A DNA stretch of 20,776 nt from an uncultured Oscillospiraceae bacterium (GTDB lineage Bacteria > Bacillota > Clostridia > Oscillospirales > Oscillospiraceae). Under the pieces are notes generated by a model. That model was not told where the DNA came from. It did no database searches and saw nothing but the letters and a program-made list of their open reading frames with translations. The stretch is taken from contig CALWXI010000168.1 in the NCBI GenBank assembly GCA_944385455.1, forward strand, positions 1 through 20,776, written 5' to 3'. Shown piece after piece: positions 15,724 to 20,776 of the stretch; position 1 is the stretch's first letter, and the number at the start of each line of letters is the position of its first letter. A program made the translations under genes and the position numbers.

Positions 15724-15851
15724 AAAAGGGAGTAGCTGGCACAGAAATGTGTATCCGCTGGCGTCAATACGGGCTTCGGCTCCGCTACGGATTGAAACGG
15801 CGAGACTTTTGTATCAATGCAGGGCATTGGCGCAAAAGTCTCGCCGTTTTT
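15724..15851 (+). promoter_or_regulatory. yybP-ykoY manganese riboswitch with terminator switch
   Basis: The aptamer spans about 15724-15811 and shows the conserved family elements: GGGAGTAGC after the 5' P1 strand, GTCAATACGGG in the middle, and CTACGGATTGAAACGGCGAGACTTTT at the 3' side (given here only as landmarks at 15785-15810). P1 pairs AAAAG (15724-15728) with CTTTT (15806-15810). The same CTTTT is part of the 5' arm of a terminator: 15795-15811 pairs over 17 positions with 15833-15849, an inner CAATGC/GCATTG helix caps it, and five T follow (15847-15851). Known members bind Mn2+. Ligand binding stabilises P1 and so should block the terminator, giving an ON switch. Placement before a cation ATPase fits the known regulon of Mn2+ exporters. 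Confidence 0.92.
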
Positions 15852-15879
15852 GCGCGTTTGCCGAAAGGAGAGAGCTGCA

Positions 15880-18453
15880 ATGGAAAAAGGGATTTGGCAA
15901 AAGAGCAGAGTGGAGCTGCTGCGGGATCTTGCCTGCGGCGACGGAGGGCTCAGCGGGGAGGAGGCCGCCCGGAGGCTGGCGCAGTACGGTCCCAATGAGC
16001 TGCAGTCCGGGAAGCGCAAGAGCGTGGCGCGGATCTTCCTGGAGCAGTTCGCGGACTTTCTGGTGGTGATTTTGATCCTGGCGGCGCTGGTGTCCGCGGT
16101 GCTGGGGGATGTGGAGAGCATGGCGGTCATCCTGGCGGTGATCACCATGAACGCCGTGCTGGGCACGGTGCAGACGGTGAAGGCCGCCGCCTCTTTGGAC
16201 AGTCTCAAGCAGATGTCCGCCCCCACCGCCAAGGTGCTGCGGGACGGACGGGTGGTCCAGATCCCGGGGCGGGAGGTGGTGCCCGGCGACGTGGCGGTGC
16301 TGGAGGCGGGAGACTTCGTATGCTCCGACGGACGGCTGCTGGAGTGCGCCAGCCTCAAGTGTGCCGAGAGCGCCCTCACCGGCTAGAGCCTGCCGGTGGA
16401 AAAGCAGACGGCGGAGATCCCCGGAGACGCGCCTCTGGGAGACCGGACCAACATGGTGTTTTCCGGCAGCTTCGTCACGTACGGCCGGGCGAAGTTTCTG
16501 GTGACGGGCACCGGCATGGATACGGAGATGGGCCGCATCGCCGCCCTGCTCAAGAGCACGGAGGAGAAAAAGACGCCGCTGCAGGTCAGTCTGGACCAGT
16601 TCGGCCGCAAGCTCTCCATCGGCATTTTGATTCTGTGCGGCATCCTGTTCGCCGTCAGTGTGCTGTGGCGGCGGGAGGATGTGATGAACGCCTTCCTCTT
16701 TGCCGTGGCATTGGCGGTGGCGGCCATCCCGGAGGCCCTCTCCTCCATCGTCACCATCGTGCTCTCCTTCGGCACCCGGAAGATGGCCCGTGAGAACGCC
16801 ATCATCCGCAAGCTCCAGGCGGTGGAGGGCCTGGGCAGCGTGTCGGTGATCTGCTCCGACAAGACCGGCACCCTGACCCAGAACAAGATGACGGTCCAGA
16901 AGCTCTACACCGGCGGGCGGATCATCTCCGCCGGGGAGGCGGACTTCCACGACGCGCTGCAGGAACCGCTGCTGCGCACGGCGCTTTTGTGCAGTGACGC
17001 CACCGTCAACGAAAGCGGCGAGGTGGGCGATCCCACGGAGGTGGCGCTGGTGCGGCTGGGGGAGGCGTACGGCGTCGACGAGGAGGAGACCCGCCGCCGC
17101 TGGCCCCGTCTCACGGAGATCCCCTTCGACTCCGACCGGAAGATGATGACCACGGTGCACCGGTTCTCCGGCGGACTGATGATGGTGACCAAGGGCGCCG
17201 TGGACGTGCTGCTGGACCGCAGCGACATCTCGCCGGAGGAGCGGGCGGAGGTGGAGCGGGTGAACGAGAGGTTCTCCCAGGAGGGGCTGCGGGTGCTGGC
17301 CTTTGCCTGCCGCCCGGTGGACAGCACCGCCGTCACGCTGGATGACGAGGACCACCTGACCTTCCTGGGTGTGGTGGCTATGATGGATCCGCCCCGGGAA
17401 GAGTCCAAGGCCGCCGTGGCGGAGTGCATCGCCGCCGGCATCCGGCCCATCATGATCACCGGCGACCACAAGGTCACCGCCTCCGCCATCGCCCGGGAGA
17501 TCGGCATTCTGACTCCCGGTACGCAGGCGGTGGAGGGAGCCGTGCTGGACGGCATGAGCGATGAGGAGCTGCGGGAGTTTGTCCCCGGGGTGTCCGTGTA
17601 CGCCCGGGTATCCCCGGAGCACAAGATCCGCATCGTCCGGGCCTGGCAGGACCGGGGATGCCTGGTGGCCATGACCGGCGACGGCGTCAACGACGCCCCG
17701 GCCCTGAAGCAGGCGGACATCGGCGTGGCCATGGGCATTACCGGCACGGAGGTGGCCAAGGATGCCGCCGGCATGGTGCTGACGGATGACAACTTCGCCA
17801 CCATCGTTCAGGCGGTGAAAAACGGCCGCAACGTATACGCCAACATCCAGCGGGCCATCCAGTTCCTGCTCTCCGGCAACGCCGCGGGCATTCTGACGGT
17901 GCTCTACGCGTCGCTGATGAACCTGCCGGTGCCCTTCGCAGCGGTGCACCTGCTGTTCATCAATCTGCTGACGGACTCTCTGCCCGCCATTGCCCTGGGG
18001 CTGGAGCCCCACACCGATGCGGTGATGCACCAAAAGCCCCGCCCCCGGAACGAGGGCCTCCTCACCCGTTCCTTCCTCACCAGCGTGGTGGCGGAGGGGC
18101 TGGTCATTGCCGCGGCCACCATCACCGCCTTCCATCTGGGCCTGCGGGAGAGTGCCGCCGTGGGCAGCACCATGGCGTTTGCCACGCTGTGCCTGGCCCG
18201 CCTTTTCCACGGGTTCGACTGCAAGGCCCCGGAGCCGGTGATCCTGACCCGGCGGTTCTGGAACAACCGCGCGCTGCTGGCGGCCTTCGCCGTGGGCGCG
18301 GTGCTGCTGGGATCGGTGCTGGCGGTGCCGGTGCTGCGGCCGCTGTTCGAGGCAGCCGCTCTCTCCGGCGCGCAGGCGCTGTGGATCGTGGGGCTGGCCT
18401 TTGGGTCCATGCTGGTGATTCAGCTGCTCAAAGCCCTGCGCACCCGGCGGTAA
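15880..18453 (+). pseudogene. P2-type cation-transporting ATPase (Mn2+/Ca2+ exporter-like), interrupted by in-frame TAG at 16384
   Basis: Membrane pump driven by ATP through an aspartyl-phosphate intermediate. ATG 15880 follows AAAGGAG (15864-15870). Two same-frame halves, 15880-16386 and 16387-18453, join into one normal 857-codon protein. The join reads ESALTG-stop-SLPVEKQ, so TAG replaces the Glu codon (codon 169) of the conserved TGES dephosphorylation motif; GAG to TAG is one base. Everything else is intact: M1-M2 (about 50-100), M4 with AIPEALSSI (Pro 284), DKTGT with Asp 327, KGAVDVLL, GDGVNDAP from about 601, and M6 NLLTDSLPAIALGLEP. The M5 segment lacks the acidic residue of the SERCA site I, as in single-ion-site Ca2+/Mn2+ pumps. 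With the upstream riboswitch this suggests Mn2+ efflux. Loss may be real, recoded or a sequence error. The second half has no ribosome binding site. Confidence 0.85.
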
Positions 18454-18466
18454 GACGCCTTTCCGG

Positions 18467-18499
18467 AAAACCGGGACCGAAAGCGGTCCCGGTTTTTTT
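18467..18499 (+). terminator. Intrinsic terminator after the ATPase gene
   Basis: AAAACCGGGACCG (18467-18479) pairs over 13 bases with 18484-18496 around an AAAG loop. Seven T (18493-18499) form and follow the 3' arm. Confidence 0.93.
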
Positions 18500-18529
18500 C
18501 ACATTTGGACATCGGGCCAAAAGAGAGGC

Positions 18530-18558
18530 TTTTCTTTTCCGGGAGATCCGGTTATAAT
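18530..18558 (+). promoter_or_regulatory. Promoter of the NUDIX operon
   Basis: A perfect -10 TATAAT lies at 18553-18558. The -35 at 17-base spacing is weak (TTTTCT, 18530-18535). The start would be near 18565, giving a very short leader that contains the AAAAGGAG ribosome binding site. Confidence 0.55.
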
Positions 18559-18579
18559 GGCGAAAAGGAGAGATGCGGA

Positions 18580-19053
18580 ATGATTCTGTCCACTCTGTGC
18601 TATCTGGAGCGGGAAGGCCAGTATCTGATGCTCCACCGGGTCAAGAAGGAGGGCGACGCCAACCGCGACAAGTGGATCGGCGTGGGCGGCAAGTTCCAGG
18701 AGGGGGAGAGTCCCGAGGACTGCCTTCTGCGGGAGACCTGGGAGGAGACGGGGCTGACGCTGACGGAGTACCGCTGCCGGGGGCTGGTGACCTTTGTGTC
18801 CGACCGGTGGCCCACGGAGTACATGCACCTCTTCACCGCCACCGCCTGGACCGGCACACCCCACCCCTGCGACGAGGGAGAACTGGCCTGGATCGGGAAG
18901 CGGGCGCTGCGGGCGCTGCCCATGTGGGCGGGGGACCGGATCTTCCTGGACCTGCTGGAGCGGGACGCGCCCTTTTTCTCATTGAAGCTGCGCTACCGGG
19001 GAGAGGAGCTGGAGGAGGCCGTGCTGGACGGGCGTCCCCTGGCTCTGGACTGA
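18580..19053 (+). CDS. NUDIX hydrolase, MutT/8-oxo-dGTP diphosphatase-like
   Basis: Predicted Mg2+-dependent pyrophosphohydrolase for nucleoside triphosphates, likely cleaning oxidised dGTP; the substrate is inferred from similarity to Firmicutes MutT-type proteins. ATG 18580 has AAAAGGAG (18563-18570) with a 9-base spacer. The longer frame from 18505 runs back through the promoter. The 157-residue product begins MILSTLCYLEREGQYLMLHRV and carries a perfect NUDIX box at residues 37-59: G-x5-E-x7-REx-x-EExG-L, read as GKFQEGES then LLRETWEETGL. The C-terminal tail LRYRGEELEEAVLD is usual for the group. It opens a three-gene unit with a DUF3783-like and a DUF523 gene. Confidence 0.92.
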   Translation: MILSTLCYLEREGQYLMLHRVKKEGDANRDKWIGVGGKFQEGESPEDCLLRETWEETGLTLTEYRCRGLVTFVSDRWPTEYMHLFTATAWTGTPHPCDEGELAWIGKRALRALPMWAGDRIFLDLLERDAPFFSLKLRYRGEELEEAVLDGRPLALD

Positions 19054-19111
19054 CGGAGCGGACCCACACGGGCTGGTGCGGCCCGCGTACCATCGGATCG
19101 GAGGAGTTGCC

Positions 19112-19486
19112 ATGAGCGGGACGATACTGCTGTTCGGCTTTGATTCGCTGCTGACCATTCTGGCGCTGGAGGCCGCTGTGGGCCCTCTGGGCGGAGAGGT
19201 GATCCCCGTGGCAAGGGGAGACTACAACAAGCCCCTGGCGGTGCTGGCGGGGATGGATGCCGAGGAGACCCCCGGCCTGCCCTACGCCGGCGGCCCCCTG
19301 GGGGGGCGGATGGTGGTGCTGTGCGGCCTGGACCGGAAGCTGGAGGAGCTGCTGCCCGCCCTGGCCCGGGCGGGGGCGGGGCCGGACTGCCTGAAGGCGG
19401 TGCTGACGCCTTACAACCGCGGCTGGACGCCCATCCGGCTGCACGCGGAGCTGCTGCGGGAGCGGCAGGCCATGCAGGGCAGGTGA
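19112..19486 (+). CDS. DUF3783-like small protein
   Basis: A 124-residue protein without a known function. ATG 19112 has GGAGGAG (19100-19106) with a 5-base spacer. The N-terminal part (SGTILLFGFDSLLTILALEAAVGPLGGEVIPV) looks like a beta-alpha unit that may bind a ligand or partner. The C-terminal part (VVLCGLDRKLEELLPALARAGAGPDCLKAVLTPYNRGW) matches my memory of DUF3783, where a conserved L-K-A-V-L-T-P-x-N-R-x-W segment is the signature. No membrane segment, signal peptide or metal-binding cluster is seen. It lies 58 bases after the NUDIX gene and 4 bases before the DUF523 gene, so the three are likely co-transcribed. Confidence 0.7.
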   Translation: MSGTILLFGFDSLLTILALEAAVGPLGGEVIPVARGDYNKPLAVLAGMDAEETPGLPYAGGPLGGRMVVLCGLDRKLEELLPALARAGAGPDCLKAVLTPYNRGWTPIRLHAELLRERQAMQGR

Positions 19487-19490
19487 GGGG

Positions 19491-19937
19491 ATGCGCATTT
19501 TGATCTCAGCCTGCCTTCTGGGCTGCCGCTGCCGGTACGACGGGGCGTCCAAGCGCCACCCGCTGGTCCAGGCTTTGGCGGCGCGCCACGAGCTGGTGCC
19601 GGTGTGCCCCGAGCAGCTGGGCGGGCTGCCTACGCCCCGGGTACCTGCGGAGCGGAAGGGGGACCGGGTGGTGACAGCGGCGGGAGCCGACGTCACGGAG
19701 CAGTACCGCCGGGGGGCGGAGGAGGCGTGGCGGCTTTATGAGGCGCTGGGCTGCGATGCGGCGGTGCTGAAGGAGCGCAGCCCCTCCTGCGGCTGCGGGG
19801 CGGTGTACGACGGCACGTTTTCCGGCACCCTCACGGCGGGGGACGGGGTCACGGCGGCGCTGCTGCGGCAGCGGGGCGCGGCGGTGTACGGCGAGTCCCG
19901 GCTGGAGTCTCTGGTGAAAACGGAAACAGTGAGTTGA
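19491..19937 (+). CDS. DUF523 family protein
   Basis: A 148-residue cytoplasmic protein of the DUF523 (YbbK-like) family, function not established for this copy. Family signatures are clear: SACLLGCRCRYDG at the N-terminus, VCPEQLGGLPTPRVPAE, and AVLKERSPSCGCGAVYDG. The cysteines in the first and third motifs (C8, C12, C14, and the SPSCGCG pair) could bind a metal or an iron-sulfur cluster; this is inference. ATG 19491 lies 4 bases after the preceding stop, with AGGTGAGGGG (19481-19490) serving as ribosome binding site and overlapping that stop. No T-run terminator follows; an inverted repeat at 19939-19988 might end transcription inefficiently. Confidence 0.9.
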   Translation: MRILISACLLGCRCRYDGASKRHPLVQALAARHELVPVCPEQLGGLPTPRVPAERKGDRVVTAAGADVTEQYRRGAEEAWRLYEALGCDAAVLKERSPSCGCGAVYDGTFSGTLTAGDGVTAALLRQRGAAVYGESRLESLVKTETVS

Positions 19938-19938
19938 C

Positions 19939-19988
19939 GGTTTTCCACAAAAAAGCGAGGGGATTTTTGTCGGCTGTTGTGGAAAACC
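19939..19988. repeat. Inverted pair of DnaA-box-like 9-mers
   Basis: GGTTTTCCACAA (19939-19950) and its exact reverse complement TTGTGGAAAACC (19977-19988) flank a 26-base spacer. Each arm contains TTTTCCACA, which fits the relaxed DnaA box TTWTNCACA, in opposite orientation. The second arm ends 4 bases before the -35 of the permease promoter. As RNA the arms could also form a 12-base-pair stem. Position suggests a regulatory site rather than an origin, since no dnaA, dnaN or AT-rich unwinding element is seen. Confidence 0.6.
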
Positions 19989-19992
19989 TGCC

Positions 19993-20021
19993 TTGCAAAG
20001 CACGGGGGCATTCTGTATAAT
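19993..20021 (+). promoter_or_regulatory. Promoter of the permease leader
   Basis: TTGCAA (19993-19998), exact 17-base spacer, perfect TATAAT (20016-20021). Predicted start is near 20028, so the RNA starts just before the leader ribosome binding site. The inverted DnaA-like boxes lie directly upstream. Confidence 0.85.
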
Positions 20022-20050
20022 AGGGCAAAATAACGAGAGGGGGAGCCGGT

Positions 20051-20104
20051 ATGCTGCGGATGATGAGTAACGAGCTGACGGTCCTCTCTTCTTATTTTTC
20101 CTGA
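20051..20104 (+). CDS. Putative 17-residue leader peptide before the permease
   Basis: ATG 20051 is preceded by GGGGGAG (20039-20045) and encodes MLRMMSNELTVLSSYFS, ending at TGA 20102-20104, three bases before a terminator stem. The peptide is not rich in any single amino acid, so an amino-acid attenuator is unlikely. Its last codons form a pyrimidine-rich tract (20082-20101, with TTATTTTT). GAGAGG (20035-20040) can pair with CCTCTC (20083-20088), with adjacent GCCG/CGGT, hiding the ribosome binding site. The arrangement resembles transcription-translation coupled attenuation. Translation is unproven. Confidence 0.55.
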   Translation: MLRMMSNELTVLSSYFS

Positions 20105-20107
20105 CAC

Positions 20108-20135
20108 TGCCGGCATGGGTGCCGGTATTTTTTTT
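20108..20135 (+). terminator. Leader terminator (attenuator) before the uracil permease
   Basis: TGCCGGCA (20108-20115) pairs with TGCCGGTA (20120-20127), one G-U pair, 4-base loop, followed by eight T (20128-20135). It lies between the promoter and the permease start, so full-length mRNA requires read-through. GCCGGTA at 20045-20051 in the leader ribosome binding site can pair with the 5' arm as an alternative helix. Confidence 0.88.
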
Positions 20136-20170
20136 GCCCCATTGCGGGCACTACGGAGAGGAGATATCAT

Positions 20171-20776
20171 ATGAAAGAGACGACATCCGCGCAGCCCATC
20201 CGGGACGCCCGGGTCCTGGGCGTCCCCAAGATGCTGATCCTGGGATTGCAGCACATGTTCGCCATGTTCGGCGCCACGGTGCTGGTGCCGATCCTGGTGA
20301 ATACCTACGGCCTGCCCCTGAATATCCAGACCACATTGTTCTTTGCTGGAATCGGTACGCTGTTTTTCCATATCTGCACAAAGCTGAAGGTGCCGGCTTT
20401 CTTGGGATCTTCCTTTGCGTTTCTGGGCGGCTTTTCCGCCATGGGCGCCATGGACAGCGGCATCTATGCCGCCATGGACGGCGCGGAGAAGCTGCAGTAC
20501 GCCTGCGGCGGCATCGTGGTGGCCGGCCTTTTGTACGTGGTGCTGGCCGGCATCATCAAGGTGGTGGGCGTGCATAAGGTGATGCACTTCCTGCCCCCGG
20601 TGGTCACCGGCCCCATCATCATCCTCATCGGATTGCACCTGGCCCCCTCCGCCGTGTCCACCGCCTCCACCGGCGGGTGGCTGGCCATCGTGCCATGGCC
20701 ATCATCGTGGCGGCCAATATCTGGGGCAGGGGCATGATTAAAATCATCCCCATCCTGCTGGGCGTGGTGGGGGCCT
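20171..20776 (+). pseudogene. uraA: Uracil permease (nucleobase:cation symporter-2), frameshifted, 3' end outside window
   Basis: Membrane symporter that imports uracil. ATG 20171 has AGAGGAG (20157-20163), spacer 7. The first frame gives 174 residues of clear UraA/PyrP-type sequence: QHMFAMFGATVLVPILVNTYG, FAGIGTLFFHICTKLKVPAFLG, SSFAFLGGFSAMGAMD, HFLPPVVTGPIIILIGLHLAP. After STASTGGWLAIV (codon at 20690) the match leaves this frame and resumes at ATG 20695 one frame over, as MAIIVAANIWGRG then MIKIIPILLGVVGA, to the window edge. One lost base, or two gained, near 20688-20694 explains this. Read literally, the first frame ends at 20737 with unrelated residues. It follows a promoter, a leader ORF and a terminator, implying attenuation control. 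Family certain; uracil rather than xanthine specificity likely. Confidence 0.85.

Noticed and set aside
16384..16440. Pyrrolysine insertion at the ATPase TAG as the main explanation
   Set aside because: Pyrrolysine is known mainly in methylamine methyltransferases. Nothing in the window encodes the Pyl machinery, so it is only kept as a test, not a claim.
15814..18210. Minus-strand frame of 798 codons opposite the ATPase
   Set aside because: No family motif, no ribosome binding site, and it runs through the riboswitch terminator. The plus strand holds full P-type ATPase motifs.
16396..18453. Independent gene starting at GTG 16396
   Set aside because: No ribosome binding site, starts inside the TGES-LPVEK motif, and lacks M1-M2 and the front of the actuator domain. 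It is the second half of the interrupted ATPase.
19939..19988. Replication origin
   Set aside because: Only two DnaA-like boxes, no dnaA/dnaN/rpmH genes nearby and no clear AT-rich unwinding region.
20030..20055. PyrR-binding loop in the permease leader
   Set aside because: GAGAGG matches part of the loop consensus, but the flanking UCC and the pairing stem are absent.

Overview
The window reads as a GC-rich, low-redundancy stretch of a Firmicutes chromosome, probably an Oscillospiraceae-type gut anaerobe (Flavonifractor/Lawsonibacter/Dysosmobacter-like). This placement is an inference. It rests on strong GGAGG ribosome binding sites, TTGACA/TATAAT promoters, the Bacillus-like gene orders dprA-topA-trmFO and plsX-acpP-rnc, an FtsK/SpoIIIE translocase, and a yybP-ykoY riboswitch. 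No tRNA, rRNA, CRISPR array, insertion sequence or prophage gene was seen, and no stretch above 300 bases lacks a gene.

Layout. 1-8152: the 3' end of lysS, a short gap with two hairpins, then a tight same-strand run: a TrmH-family RNA methyltransferase, dprA, topA, trmFO and plsX. 8153-9251: acpP with its own promoter and terminator, then rnc with its terminator. 9252-12807: uppP and ftsK with a terminator. 12808-14468: a class I/II aminotransferase under a strong promoter, coupled to a small Dabb-domain protein, closed by a long hairpin. 14475-15601 (minus strand): a nitrilase-family amidase overlapping a 104-residue alkyltransferase-like protein that keeps the PCHRV cysteine. 15602-18499: divergent promoters, a manganese-type yybP-ykoY riboswitch with a terminator switch, and a P2-type cation ATPase. 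18553-19937: a NUDIX hydrolase, a DUF3783-like protein and a DUF523 protein. 19938-20776: a pair of inverted DnaA-box-like 9-mers, a promoter, a 17-codon leader ORF ending just before a terminator, and the 5' part of a uracil permease.

How the parts work together. The first 13 kb is housekeeping: translation and RNA modification, DNA processing and topology, phospholipid and fatty-acid carrier supply, cell-wall lipid-carrier recycling and chromosome segregation. The last 5 kb is more distinctive. Two transporter genes sit behind premature-termination switches, and both are broken in this sequence. The riboswitch-controlled ATPase has an in-frame TAG exactly at the catalytic Glu of its TGES motif, with everything downstream intact. 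The permease changes reading frame once near 20690. These may be real lesions, sequence errors or, for TAG, recoding. None of the 18 annotated genes whose stop lies in the window uses TAG. The leader ahead of the permease resembles the ribosome-coupled, UTP-sensing attenuation known from enterobacterial pyrBI, which would be unusual here. It is the best candidate for something undescribed.
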